Assembly: GCA_030248195.1 (NCBI GenBank)
Contig: JASAND010004331.1
Coordinates: 1-64,000 of the forward strand
Source of the DNA: Trissonchulus latispiculum
Lineage: Eukaryota > Nematoda > Enoplea > Enoplida > Ironidae
Length of the DNA stretch: 64,000 bases
Reading direction: 5' to 3'
Below, piece by piece: positions 51,001 through 61,715 of this stretch. The notes under the pieces are model-generated. The model was not told where the DNA came from, did no database searches, and saw only the letters and a list, made by a program, of their open reading frames with translations. Position numbers and translations under genes: made by a program. Each line of letters opens with the position of its first letter. The stretch's first letter is position 1.

Positions 51001-54000
51001 GGGGGGGCGACCCAAGTCTGGGGGGGGACGGATTTCTGAGTGGGGGCCCCCCACCCCCCCCCCGTAGGAAAAAGCCAGAATGATATGCAACTTAATGGGC
51101 ATCGTTTAAACTTTGAAAATGCTTTTGCTGATTTCAACTGTTAATTAATTGCTACAATTCTCATACATATATACCGATCTCATTATTTCATACCAAAATA
51201 ATAGTCTTGTCATAATAATAGCTGTTCGTTGCCATTGAAACTAGCGAGACCTTGAAACAATTGTGCCTCTTCTGTGAAAAACAAGCTCAGGTGGCATCGG
51301 CAAGAAGGCTAATTTGCCTTTTCACCTCTACGTTATTTCACTTTCGGACATTCACTGGTACAGAGGAAACGGCATGTCAACTGCACCAAAGTCGAGTACT
51401 CCAATTTCCATAAATCTGAATTGCTGCTTTGGTTAACAGATTGCCCTCGAATCAGCTTAATGTAAAATGGGTTGCAAGCTCACTGACCTAAAACCATGAA
51501 ACTTTTTTACTTCATGAATGCCATGAAGTATCTGCGATATTGTTTTTATTATTAAGGTATTCCGGCAGTAGCTTCTGTGTTAACTGGAATGGTTGGATTT
51601 CGCGATTATTCGTCGTTATATTCGTAAGTGTGAATTCAAAAATTATCGATTGAAAAACTTATTTCGGCTTTTCAGCGTTATTCGTTATGCTTTAATATTC
51701 TACGGTCCACACAATTATCTTCCTTATTTTGGAATAACTTTGCATCGTGTGTTGCTAATAATCCATTAGGCAACAAAAAATTTAACCTAGCGCTGACTTT
51801 TGACAACTGTTTTTGCTAATTTGCATTCCCAAGCCAAATTTTCCTAATATTTTGGGAATTTGGCCAAACTTCATGCATCATGAAGTTCAAACTAGTTCAA
51901 ATTAGAAAGCTTATTTGGGCTTTTATAGATGCTGGATAAACAAAGAGCATACCTTAAAATTGGCAATTGAACTTCCGGCAATTGGTTGCGGTGTACTCGC
52001 CATACTGATAGCAGAGGCTGCATATACAATTAACAGAGATCATAACCTGCAAAGTTTACCTCTATCATCACGAGCGGAGTGGAACTCATCGAAGTAAGAA
52101 ATATGTAATTGTTTGTTACGATAATAGCAAATTTTGGATACTGCACAATTAACTTGCTTGTCTTGGCCTTATTGCTGAATAGCACAGCACCCATGCTAAT
52201 AGCTTGCGGGCGTGTCCGTGCTCTAGTCGTATATTTTATCTCACTCCGCATAACTTTATTTTTCTAACCTAGAATTAGCCAAAGTGGTTTGTTCTGGATA
52301 GTAACAGTAAACCTTGTTGCTCTTTGGATCGGGTCGCATGCCGTCTTTCATCAACGGATAGAACTATATTCCATTGTGTCAGCATTGCATATTACAAGCG
52401 GGTGTCTCGTATTCACGTTTCACTTTCTGTCTATTCCAAAGGTACGTGCAAAACGACTAACCAGCTGTGACTTTGCGCAAATGTGTCCACTATTACGGTA
52501 TGAAAAACAAGCCGGTGGCTTTGTCCATTTTATGTTGTTGCAGTCAGAAAAAAGAAGTAATGATGAATCCTTTAGCCTGTAATATTGTCTTTTATTTATG
52601 CGCTTATAACTACAATAATGGGTATGTCCCGCTATAAGTCACGGGAAGTGCAGAAGGTTTCTCAGAAAGTTGGACATTTTTCTCGTAACTTTCTGATTTG
52701 TCTCAGAAAATGTCTCGGAAGTTTGACTTTGTTTGAGTTTGACAAGTTTGACTCGAAAGTTTGACAAACTTTCTCGAAAGTTTGACAAAATGTCTCGAAA
52801 GTTTGACGAAATGTCTCGAAAGTTTTTCAAACTTTAATCTTCCGAGAAAAGTTCTGATACTTTTGCCAATTTTCGAGGCATTTTATACAAACTTTCGAGA
52901 CAATTCTTAATTTTCGAGACATTTCTCAACCTTCGAAATACTTGCAAAGTTTCGAGACGTTTTCGCAAACATTCGAGACATTGCAACCTTTTGGGATATT
53001 CGTTAGTTTCGAGACTTATAAAGGCGGTAAATCGGATGCCGCCTATACCCTGCAGTTCATATTCCTACCTGACAAGTATTCTATTCGAAAACTAAGTCGA
53101 AACCGTATATCACTATGGAAAACCTATCCCTAAAAATCCAAGACTAACTTTATTTATGTTAACATGCAATACGTATAAGTATTCAAGAAAACGATAGAGT
53201 CCAATTAAATGCACCATTTTGTTTTTCGAGTGGGCCGGTCGGAATGCGTATATCCACTCTTGATTGACAACATAAGGTGTGGATCTGAGGTTAGGCAATT
53301 CACATGGTAGCGACAGTAAACTTGGATTTGGCATTTGGACCATATTGTTTCAGTAGTCTGGCTAATTCTGACAAATATTGCCATTGTTTCAATGGAAAGC
53401 TTGGATGAGAGACTTCTTGGAATTTTTGTGGACTAATTCTGAACGTATGGCCCCCTTCTTTGCGATTTGGGCCCTCCATTTGAAGTGTCGGCGTGAGATA
53501 TTTCCGGAAAAATTTTCTCAAGGTTGTCCGAAATCGTAGTAAATTTCATAAAAATCAGTAATTGTTGCTAGAAATCGAAAAATTGTATTAAAATTCGGAA
53601 AATGTTAATGAAATTAGGGTAAAGATTGCAGGAATTTGCCCACAGTTTTAGGCTTCCCAAAAAAGGCCGCCATGGTTTAGGGTCGGCCCCCCGTTCAAGA
53701 AATCCTGGCGCGGCTACCGATACCCTTCCGACATGATTCAAACATACTGATTGTGAAAGTGCTTAATTGCTGAATCTCGAAAAGTGCTTCGAGGATGTTG
53801 GTCAAATTTTGCGTACTGGCGTGTTGATAATTTTGTGAGAGGCAGTAGCGACGTCAGGCATAGGTGTGTTAGGGAGGAAACCCCATAGTGTTTTTTGGGG
53901 TTAACCATACCTTCCGATCGTCAGACACAAAAAGCTAAATTTGGCAAAAATGTTGTCATTTTTGAATCATTTATTCCAAATAATTTAAAATCGCTTTAAA

Positions 54001-54662
54001 ACATTTAGAATTATATATCTCCTTCTTCTTACTGATATTTTAGAGGTATTTTTTAAACTTCGATGCATCTTTCGACACATTTGCCATCTTTTGGCGACAC
54101 TTTGCATTCATTTTCTAACTTTGGTGATATTCGCCAATTTTCAAGAGAATGTCTGAGACATTTGTAAAATTTCGATATATTTTCCAGTTTTTTGAGACAT
54201 TCGCAATCTTTCGAGTAAATTGAAACTTTCGAGACTTTTGTTATTTCGAGACAAAATTTCACAATGTCTCGAAACATTTTAAAAAGACTCGAAATATTTT
54301 CAAAAAGTCTCGAAATATTTTGCAAAAGTCTCGAAAGTTTGCATTTATTTCAAAAGTTTGTCTCGGAAATGTGGAAAAATTTCTCGAAATATTTCGAGAC
54401 AAAAAACCAAGTTTCTGAGAAAACTTCTGCACTTCCCGTGACTTATAACGTAACATACCCATAAATGCCAATTATTGGTGCAATTGTAGCAACGCGTGAA
54501 AACCTTTTCCTTGATCGCCAACGCTTTTTGCTGAATTAAGATTGATACTGAAGCTTTGAGATACTTGGATTGATATTGTTAATATTGTTTTAGGCACGAA
54601 AGTATTTTATGTCTGTGGCCAACAAACTGTTTCACTGTTTTCACACTATAACTACTGCATAG
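35992..54662 (+). CDS. Gene B: adhesion-GPCR-like receptor with two Cys-mucin units
   Basis: Thirteen exons join with matching phases: 35992-36046, 36882-37211, 38311-39855, 40607-40939, 42084-44440, 45102-45371, 46567-46688, 46886-46985, 49944-50100, 51557-51623, 51929-52093, 52273-52441, 54594-54662 (TAG). The product has 1912 residues: signal peptide, Cys domain 1 (about 19-128), mucin 1 (129-643), Cys domain 2 (644-754), mucin 2 (755-1540), a 90-residue GPS-like segment (1541-1630) and a 7TM domain with a tail of about 20 residues. It is a head-to-tail paralogue of gene A, with the same sizes for most membrane exons. The alternative, two genes split at about 40 kb, is less likely because mucin 1 ends in the phase of Cys domain 2 and has no stop or membrane anchor of its own. 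Confidence 0.78.
36714..36820 (+). repeat. AACGTCTA short-period repeat in gene B intron 1
   Basis: AACGTCTA starts at 36714, 36729, 36745, 36760, 36775 and 36812. The spacing is 15-16 bases for the first five. It lies about 60 bases upstream of the Cys 1 exon. Confidence 0.75.
36882..37211 (+). CDS. Gene B exon 2: eight-cysteine domain 1
   Basis: 330 bases, phase 1-1. It begins ILVGQQYTYLFADEGQSC and ends SYRFCSCL, with eight cysteines in the gene A spacing. It is closer in wording to Cys domain 2 of the same gene than to the gene A domain, which suggests duplication within gene B or gene conversion. Confidence 0.8.
38311..39855 (+). CDS. Gene B exon 3: mucin-like stalk 1 with acidic 50/51-residue repeat
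   Basis: 1545 bases, phase 1-1. About seven copies of a unit of 50 or 51 residues (150 or 153 bp), nearly identical in DNA, between about 38560 and 39600. Each unit has a Thr/Ser run, then STESPTIEDVSTP (or LIIEDV), then ATTSIAAVASS. The regular acidic IEDV block sets it apart from the other stalks. Low divergence suggests recent expansion or homogenisation. The antisense strand is open for 531 codons, an artefact of composition. Confidence 0.85.
40010..40125. repeat. Dispersed GC-rich 'CCCCAACCCGGACAAG' repeat, low confidence
   Basis: A GC-rich stretch in the intron between mucin 1 and Cys 2. The phrase ccatccccaacccggacaag resembles the reverse strand near 46090-46140 and the plus strand near 62530-62555. 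It is flanked by cag and gtaagg, so a cassette exon was considered, but no good frame is evident. Confidence 0.35.
40607..40939 (+). CDS. Gene B exon 4: eight-cysteine domain 2
   Basis: 333 bases, phase 1-1, cttcag acceptor and gtgagt donor. VLVGQQYKYLFADEGQSC and SYRFCSCLG are almost the same as in Cys domain 1. Eight cysteines are kept. The open frame continues upstream to an ATG at 40540, but that part lies before the acceptor and is taken as intron. Confidence 0.8.
41320..41670. mobile_element. Inverted-repeat element, CAAGAG family copy 2
   Basis: Termini CAAGAGTACAT and ATGTACTCTTG with long subterminal inverted repeats (gcaaaaactatgctctgttcg against gaacagagcatactctg). Perfect 7-bp duplications attagac at 41313-41319 and 41671-41677. 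It lies in a gene B intron. No coding sequence. Confidence 0.75.
42084..44440 (+). CDS. Gene B exon 5: mucin-like stalk 2
   Basis: 2357 bases, phase 1 in and phase 0 out (donor gtaaga at 44441). About 786 residues, rich in Thr, Ser and Ala with little regular repetition, unlike stalk 1. The N-terminal AQTQLVSS parallels AAPTQVAPS of stalk 1, supporting an origin by duplication of the Cys-mucin exon pair. The open frame runs past the donor to a CLCRC phrase, which I take as intron read-through. Confidence 0.82.
45102..45371 (+). CDS. Gene B exon 6: juxtamembrane, degenerate GPS-like segment
   Basis: 90 codons, phase 0-0, clearly homologous to gene A exon 4: KYLSFLR, LAAGYILGNVTS, LLPPL, KVALWAHPKCKW, KFPKN and DCDLKKAA. 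The two C-terminal cysteines are kept, and the His-Leu-Thr/Ser triplet is missing here as well, so its absence is a family trait and not a local mutation. Confidence 0.78.
45400..45530 (+). repeat. Dispersed 'GGGGGCTTGTACC' repeat, diverged copy
   Basis: Contains agggggcttgtctgaagaac, a diverged tagtacattgaaccaaaatt and ttgtaacctaaacataaatt, in the same order as at 28848 and 57373. It lacks the hairpin end. Confidence 0.5.
45557..45940. mobile_element. PIF/Harbinger-like MITE
   Basis: Inverted termini AGGCCGGTTTACACGAGGC and GCCTCGTGTGAACCGGCCT. Trinucleotide TTA occurs on both sides (45554-45556 and 45941-45943), as expected for PIF/Harbinger insertions. The interior repeats AGTTGCTT/GCAACTT words in both directions. 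No transposase. Confidence 0.7.
46567..54662 (+). CDS. Gene B exons 7-13: seven-transmembrane domain
   Basis: Exons of 122, 100, 157, 67, 165, 169 and 69 bases. TM1 is LALAIKVLGCLWILLCLVCA. TM2 follows GFIHLCEEVSLFIAH, TM3 follows YCNGVGMILQY, TM4 has GIPAVASVLTG, and the loop has SCWIN. TM5 has ELPAIGCGVLA, TM6 SGLFWIVTVNL, and TM7 TFHFLSIPKARKYF. Cysteines for the TM3-loop 2 disulfide are kept. The tail is about 20 residues and ends at TTA. Introns are longer than in gene A because of inserted elements. Confidence 0.78.
47157..47820. other. Gene B intron, possible decayed coding fragment
   Basis: A stretch from about 47400 to 47560 on the plus strand reads as a protein-like segment (MSMEKPMERLVELKLYHLLE) with stops before and after. 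It may be a decayed transposon or gene fragment. I do not recognise it. Confidence 0.25.
47830..49424. mobile_element. Mutator-like non-autonomous element with long TIRs
   Basis: Termini GCGTATTTAGAAAGTGTACA and its complement. The inverted repeats run for about 350-390 bases (47830 to about 48210 against about 49090 to 49424), with one insertion of about 30 bases near 48068 on the left. A perfect 9-bp duplication gaccgggcc lies at 47821-47829 and 49425-49433. The TIRs contain tandem units of about 30 and 60 bases around gcgcgcccacggtgtacatt. The inner part is AT-rich and holds a second inverted repeat (about 48930-49050). A 9-bp target site with long TIRs fits Mutator-like elements. There is no transposase. 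Confidence 0.8.
50700..51065. repeat. G-rich repeat with CCGGCGAAGCCGG hairpin
   Basis: Several copies of tctgggggggg/cccaggtctggg flank an AT-rich core with the CCGGCGAAGCCGG palindrome at about 50918. The palindrome is shared with the repeats at 28848-29105 and, with changes, 57373-57640, so this is probably a relative. Confidence 0.5.
52618..54462. mobile_element. Inverted-repeat element rich in TCTCGAAA words
   Basis: Outer arms match for about 55 bases: ATGGGTATGTCCCGCTATAA, then gtcacgggaagtgcagaag, against the complement at 54408-54462. Each arm continues as short irregular units built on TCTCGAAAGTTTGACAAA or its complement. The middle (about 53020-53950) is unrelated single-copy-looking DNA. 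It sits in the last intron of gene B. No target duplication or transposase identified. Confidence 0.65.
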
Positions 54663-56513
54663 TTTTCCATTTAACCTGTGCTGTTCACAGCGTTAGTTGA
54701 AATATATTTCCCTTGCGGCATCAATCAATCAATGTGTTTGCTGTGAAAAATCGTTAGTAGAAGCGCTTTTGGCAAATAACAATAGCAATGGCCTATTTTT
54801 ATTATTCCTGGCGGGGGGCTCTCTGTTTTCAGCAATGAGTCTGCCAAGACTAAAACAACTGAATCTTCAGTCTCTACCATTAATGTTATATTTCCATCAA
54901 TTGAAGTCACGCATCAGAAGATCACATTTAATATAGTTTTTGTTGTTGTTATTATTTTGCCTGACGCATTCCTCGAGTACAGAAATCATTGATTTTCTGA
55001 GCATTTGCTATAATTGTACTCCAACATTTCCGCAGTAGTGTGAAATCATATGTTAAGCTTGACCGACGAAGCATTCGAGATGAGGTTTCCAAGACCCAGT
55101 TGTACAATGTGAAATGTACGTAGTTTGCATGATTGGAAATAAACGGATCTTATCTCGAAGACTACAAGGTTTCTGCGCGGAAGTGTGATGCTAAGTTCTC
55201 CTAAATTGTGCGCGCTCAGCTAAACTAAAGAGTTTTCAGCATGAACTTTACTAGACAGCATTCAAACTTGCAAGATAATTTCAAATATAAAATACAACTT
55301 CAAATGCGAACAAGATTCTAAAACTTTGGCTAAACGATGCCGAAGGAATGCACGATAATCAAACAATGAGAGTTTCCGGAGCAGACCTGCTCTTTCACAC
55401 CAAACCCAACAACTAATTGTTTTTTCCTAAAATCAAAGAAGCTGCCATTGAAATAAGCCAAACAATCAGGCATACTTTTGTTTCATTGAACGTTTGCAAC
55501 GATAAATTTTAGGTTCTAACCGACGAATCTCCACACAGTATTAAAGGCAAAAGATAATGTAGCGTTTGGCTCTTAGAAATGTGCTCAACCCAATGAGTTG
55601 GGAGAGGACCAGTATTCAGTGACCTAAAGTTACAGATATGAGTTTCGCAGGAACCTCCTACATCGTGGCTGTATTATCTTCTGTTTAATTTTCTCTCACT
55701 CCTGTGCTAGTCGATGATGGATAATGAGGACAGCTGGAGCCATCGGAAAACTCGCTTGCACCTTTCAGCCCTTGAAATCTGAATAAAAGTTGTGTCGCTG
55801 GGATTCTTGCTGCAAAACCTGATATTGTGAAAGCATTTACAACTCACCTCCTCCGAACGGTTGATGCCGATCACTTAACCCTTTCACGCATAACGTTACA
55901 AATCTGTAACGAGGGTAAAAATGTATATGTTGTAGTCAGTGCAAAAAATACTAGTCCGGTCAATGCCAGATCTCCTGTGCCTTTTTATCCAACAGACGTC
56001 CGCAACATCGTGAAAGAATCTCTCTAAACTATTTTCTGTCCTTTTGTTTCTACAGCCTTAACGTAGATGCGAAAGTTTGACCACAACTGTACCATGTTTG
56101 CGTATTTAATTGGGAGCTTTCTGGAGCTGGCTTCAAAGTGCCTGCAGAAATAACACTCGATCCAATTTATAGAGGCTGTCTCGCAGATTTATTTGGGCTA
56201 GGTCTTGTTTTGCGGCTACAGAAATAGCAACAGCTGCAACCAGTTTTGTCCATTTTCTTGGAAAAAAATTTCAACTTTACTCGACTTTGACGGCTTCTAA
56301 CTTTTTCTGGTGCATCGGAGACCCTTATTAAAGAAAGAGAAAATGTTAAGCAGATGCCATTGAAGCTCATTACTCAGTGAGTAGTTAGCTAATACTTGCT
56401 ATTTGTGCAGGAATTTTTAGGACTAGGAACCGTGACTAGAAACACTGAACCACAACAAATATTTAACAGGTCCTTTTCGTACTATGCAAACCGGGCCGAT
56501 TGGCAAACCACTA
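54663..56513. other. Downstream of gene B, no gene recognised
   Basis: Presumed 3' untranslated region and intergenic DNA. No supported coding sequence. Confidence 0.45.
55138..55143 (+). terminator. Candidate polyadenylation signal for gene B
   Basis: AATAAA about 475 bases after the TAG stop. It is weaker evidence than for gene A because of the distance. Confidence 0.3.
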
Positions 56514-56520
56514 GTACCAC

Positions 56521-56898
56521 CAAGAGTACATAATATAAGAGTGTGGCACTAGGCACACTCTATGTTATCCGAGCAAAAACTATGCTCTGCTGGCTAACGG
56601 CCCACCCCCGCCCCCGCAAATCAGACCCATCACTTCAAAGAATTTCGCGCGCTATGTTTTTGTTCTATAGCTCGAAGCAAGCACAAAATTCGCGCACGCA
56701 CTGCTTGTGTTTTTGAGCTTAAGCACATAAACATAGAGCGAGTGAGCGTACCCCCGTTTCGACTAGCTACTGATTTGCGGGGGGGTCACTAGGGTCTGAT
56801 TTGCGGGGGAGGGGTGGGCCGTTAGCTAGCAGAGCATAGTTTTTGCTCTGATAACATAGAGTGTGCCTAGTGGCACACTCTTATATTATGTACTCTTT
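56521..56898. mobile_element. Inverted-repeat element, CAAGAG family copy 3
   Basis: Left end CAAGAGTACATAATATAAGA, right end its complement ending ATTATGTACTCTTT. The inverted arms extend for about 85 bases. Flanking 7-mers gtaccac (56514-56520) and ttaccac (56899-56905) differ at one base. The interior has G-rich repeats (gatttgcggggg). It shares the gcaaaaactatgctctg block with copy 2. Confidence 0.7.
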
Positions 56899-57372
56899 TT
56901 ACCACTAAGCAAAGTAAAAGTTGTGCTCGACAAACGCAAAGTGCGGTAAAGAATACACTAAGTACCCCATGCAAAGTGAACTATAACGGATTTTATTCTA
57001 TCTCTTAGCGGTGCTCTCGTCTAAGTTGGATAGTCTAACTTCGGAAGACCTTAAAAGGAACTTTCTGGTGGTCTAATAAGTTCAAGCTGAACTGTACTCG
57101 GATTTGTTCACACAAATCCCCTAGGATTTAATCCAGGATATAGTTAGGCAATGTTCTATCATAGAACCTCTATATACAAACATCGATTTCAAAACTAAAT
57201 TTTAACCACTTAAACTATTTAGTATAATTAACGAAGAGTAACACCAGTTAACCTGCATTTGGCACATCTGTGCACTATGGTCCCTGAACGTATCTTACAC
57301 TACACTGAAAGAATTAGATTGATTTAAAAATTGTCACATTACCGAAAACTAAAAAAATTGTTATAGTTTACG

Positions 57373-57640
57373 TCATACATAGGGTCGGATCCTGGGGGGG
57401 CTTGTCCCAAGAAAATTTCAGGGGGCTTGCACCTTGAACAAAAATTTTCAGGGGGGGGCTTGTACCTCAAGAATAAATTTGTAAAATTTTTCGAAAAATT
57501 AACGCTAATTTTATAAAAATTTGCAATTTTTATCAAAATCTGCGAAAAATCATCCATTTTGGGAAATAATTTCAAAATTTTGCCCGATTTCCCGAAAAAT
57601 TAAACATTGTAGCTAAAAAATTCCGTCGGAGCCGGAAATG
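57373..57640 (+). repeat. Dispersed 'GGGGGCTTGTACC' repeat, full-length copy
   Basis: gggtcggatcctggggggg, cagggggcttgcaccttgaa and ggcttgtacctcaagaataa, then AT-rich DNA, ending in a CCGTCGGAGCCGG hairpin. This is the best match to 28848-29105. Confidence 0.7.
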
Positions 57641-59709
57641 TTTTGAAATTTTACTGTAAAAAGTACTTTTTTCTAAAACTAAACTTTACGTTATTATTGT
57701 AGCTCCAAACAAATGTTTGACAGCTGCATGCAAATTGGTTCACCTAACTGCATCAATTGTACTTAACAATAACACACGTCATTAGAATTGATGTTCAAGT
57801 AGACATTTTGTGGATATTTATAGTGACTCCTTGATATAATATTCACGAAAAGCTCGAACGTTCAAATTTCAATTACAAATTCAAATGTTGAGCCATAGAA
57901 ATGAAAGCACCCGTCACAGCTTAACGTGGCGTCGTTGGAATGAACTTGTCATAAGCTGTGATATGCATTAGCTGGTAGGTGCAAGAACGGATAGCGTTTA
58001 ATCGGTGACATCAGAGTTGGATCCGGCCGTACCTTTCCCAGCCAGGGTTTAAATTTTGCAATTTTGTTTCCGCGGATACGGCTGCGTGTCTGTCTGGTGT
58101 CTATAGACTGACTTTAATCTGATCTGAGCTGATCCAAAAATTGAAAACTTCTAAAACTGTAAGCTTCTTCTTAAAGGTCTGATTTCTCCAAAATGCAGTT
58201 TGCTCTATTGCAAGGTTTGTCAAGTTGTTGTTCTTGCAGTTGGGCTCACACATGAGGTGGGGTAGAATCATTTTCAGCATTTATATGTATCGGCTCAGTC
58301 GCGCGAAACTTGAGACAAGAGCGTTTCGTGTCTGGCGAAACAGAAGACATTTTTTGACCTCTATCATTACTTTCATGTGCACCAATATTTCCATTAAAGC
58401 TTTCAAAAATCTGGGAAATTGAAATTCAGGGTTGAGCCAGTGGGTTAAGGCAAACGGGTGAAGCAGAAAGTGACACGGAATCACGATTTACGAGTTTTAA
58501 TGTTGAATCAAGAGGACATGTATCTTATAATCGACTTGAGCGAGTGTAGATCGCCTAGATGCCTACGTGAAACCTAGCGAAAGAAATTTAACATCTGGTG
58601 ATAGGCAGAGTCCCAAATAAAATTTTGTAGAGAGAAAGTTTGCAAAATTACACTATACACTCAAATGACTCTAAAACTACCAAGTGCCGGTACTATTAAA
58701 ACTAACCGACCTATCGATTATCCAATCCAAGGCAGAAACCTGACCAAGAATTGAAAGATCCTGAAGATGAGACAGCATTTACCTTTAAGACACAAAAGGA
58801 ACCATCCCCGAGAATTGTAATGAAATCCATTGAAATTTCCACAGAAAAACAGCAGGATAGCACCAAAGCACCAATAAAGCTACGGATAGAAAACGAAGAT
58901 AGAAACATTTGTTGGCGAAATAACAATTACTTAAAAATCTTTTTGGGTGCAACGTCGGTTTAATTAATTGCTGCACAGAAAAATAAATTGATTGTCACTT
59001 TTAAAAAATATAACGATAAAACTTCACGCACTGCACAAAGTCACCATGGAGCTTAGGGAAATTTAGACTGAAAATACGGTCCCCCCAAAATATATATGAA
59101 AATATCAAAGATCGGGACCGGACCAGAAAGGAAGCAGAACAGCCGCGCGGCATACAGTCAGATACTAGACTGAAATGATTGCAGACAAGCTTAATCTTCT
59201 TCTTCTTCTCTTCAGGAGTCAAAGGTCTTCCCATTATATGAGTTTTTTTGCTTCTCCGCATCAGTCAAAGCTAATATGACTCTCGCTATGTCGCCTGGAA
59301 GCTGTCACCACAATGGGAACCTGGAGGAGACACCTTCTTGGCCTTTCGGCTCCGGTAGTAAGACATCCATTAACTGCTCATGCGTGTAGCAGCGAAGCAC
59401 AACGTCTTCCGACGTTCCAAGCCTCTAGCGTAAATGGGGTGGGATCAGAAGCAAACCCGTATGTGTGTCCATTATGAGTACTTGACTCGTTTGATCCCAA
59501 CACTCCCTCGCAAGAGGTAGGTGGAACACATTGCAAGAACCTGGTATATCCCAAGGGGGGTACCTTCCACCGGGAACTCCGCGCCCTACTCTTGACGACA
59601 AGTGGACTAAGGGTTCTTTAGCGTGCACTGCCCCCCCTAAGGAAGCACACGGGCCCACCAATTTAACGCCTCATCCGACCGGCGGAGTAGTGACCTAAGT
59701 TTCTTGCGC
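57641..59709. other. Intergenic, no gene recognised
   Basis: Several short open frames exist (for example 58225-58422 and 58751-58963), but none has splice support or recognisable protein character. Confidence 0.45.
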
Positions 59710-60440
59710 AAGGAAGCGAATGATACCCATATTGGTCGGTTTCCGTTACTTTAAATTTTGACTTATTTTGCAGCACCACCGTATCGAATCCTTTTTGTTC
59801 CACAAACCAGTCCAAAACGCCATTTGTGTACACTTTTAGACTTTGCCTCCATTACAACATTTTCTCAGTCATTCGAGGGCTTTCGAATGATGCTCATACA
59901 AGCCCGGTCCAAGAACTTTCATTTTTGAGTCATTTTGAGTCATTCGCCATTTTTGCCACATTTGAGGCTCTGTACCTATTCTTCCTAACATTTTGGCGCT
60001 TTGGCCCTTATTACCACTTTTTATCTGCTCAACGAGAGCTTTCGAATGGTATCCATATTGGGTGGTTTCCGCTACTTTTAATTTTGACCATTTGCAGCAT
60101 CACCGTATCGAATACTTTTACCTGTCGGATCGGGGTAAGCCCTCAGCTGTCTGAGAGCACTTCATTCCACCGCCAACTCACAGGCACAATTTCAGACGGA
60201 TCGGTCAACCCTATCAGAGTTGGAGGCATTTGACATCAATTTTGAACCTTTTTTGCCGGTTTCGCCCATTTCCCTTTGAGGCCTCGTAACACATATTTCA
60301 TCCATTTTGGTGATTTGGCACTATAACAACTTTTTATCTACCTAACAAGAGCTTTCGAACGATACCCATAACAGCCCAGTTGGACAACTTTCAATTTTTA
60401 CCATTTGCCGCATGACCGTATCGAGTGCTGAGTCGTGCCG
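59710..60440 (+). repeat. Diverged direct repeats, gagctttcgaatgat unit
   Basis: The order ctttcgaatgatacccatat, ggtcggtttccgctactttaa, attttgaccatttgc, agcaccaccgtatcgaat recurs, in full or part, near 59715, 59878, 60030 and 60348. The spacing is irregular. No coding content. Confidence 0.55.
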
Positions 60441-61713
60441 GTTCGCCAGTGAGATATGCAAACGTCCAAGTCAAGCCCTATAAAACGAGATATCAACCAC
60501 CTCTCTATCCCTTTCTGATTTCGCGATGTATGGGTGGGACACATTTGGCAAGCAATACTAAATAATAAATAACGGACATACCCAAACTAAAGGGTTGCCT
60601 TTTTGTGAAAACCCAAAAAAGGAAACAATCACCTGTCAAACCTGCGAGTTCTAATTAAATTAATTTGATGACATCTAGAGGAGTTTTATTAAATTACATC
60701 GAAGCAAACGGATCTTGGTCTGGTTGGGGTCTGAAGAATTACTCACCGATCCATATCTGTGTGACATGTGCTGGACACGCACTTCATAAATGGAAGTCTT
60801 ACCTACTATATGATCAAACTCAACCTGTAGCCAGAGTTAAGCAAAAACAACTAAACTTTTAAACTAAATTGTAAGTGGAGTACCACAAAAGCCTGTGAAT
60901 TAAGATCACTGGTAAAATACAAGAAAACAACTAGAAAAGTTCATTTGTTACAAATCTCAGCTTTATAATCCCATAAATAAGTCTAGAAATCGTACGACAG
61001 TAACAAATTCCTCCAACCTATTCAAAGACCTAATGTGATTCTGATGCAATGATTTATGTTCTTCGAAATTGAAGTTTAGTCACTCAATTATACAGTAACG
61101 GTTTATTACATTTACTTTGACACATCGAAGGTTGCTTGCTGATATTTTGCATATGGATCATCAATTATTTCCCCATGACAGTACCAACAATTTAGACCTC
61201 TGAATACTTAATCGTACTGAAATTACCCTTACTTACTTGGCTGAAATTGGTTTGGACCAGTAGAAACACAGTTTTCTTTTTGCCAATCATATTTGGCAGC
61301 TGATAATAAAAATAATGACGCTAACAGCAGGTTCATCCAATTGTTATGAAAAAACCACTTGATGTGCTTCCATTAGCAGTTACTTAAAACCATTTCATCT
61401 GTAGTTAAAATCTGTTGACATGAAAAATCACAAAAATAGATTTTTGAAAACCTTTTTATTACCACCTAGCTTTAGCAGCAAGTGCACACACAAATCAACG
61501 CATTAGTTTTATTCTGATAGGCAATAGATTGAACAGGTGTGGCCTCAAAAACACGTTGTACTGGAATCTTGACTCCAGGTTTCGTTAGTAAAATAAACTA
61601 TCCTGCACAGCTATGAACGGGGGGCTGCAGGGGTTTCTTCGCTTTCCCCAGAACCTGACCTCTTTTCACAGAGCGATCCCTCATCATATGTAATAGTAGC
61701 TTGCGCTGACAGG
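60441..61713. other. Intergenic, no gene recognised
   Basis: AT-rich. I see no supported features. Confidence 0.5.
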
Positions 61714-61715
61714 TA

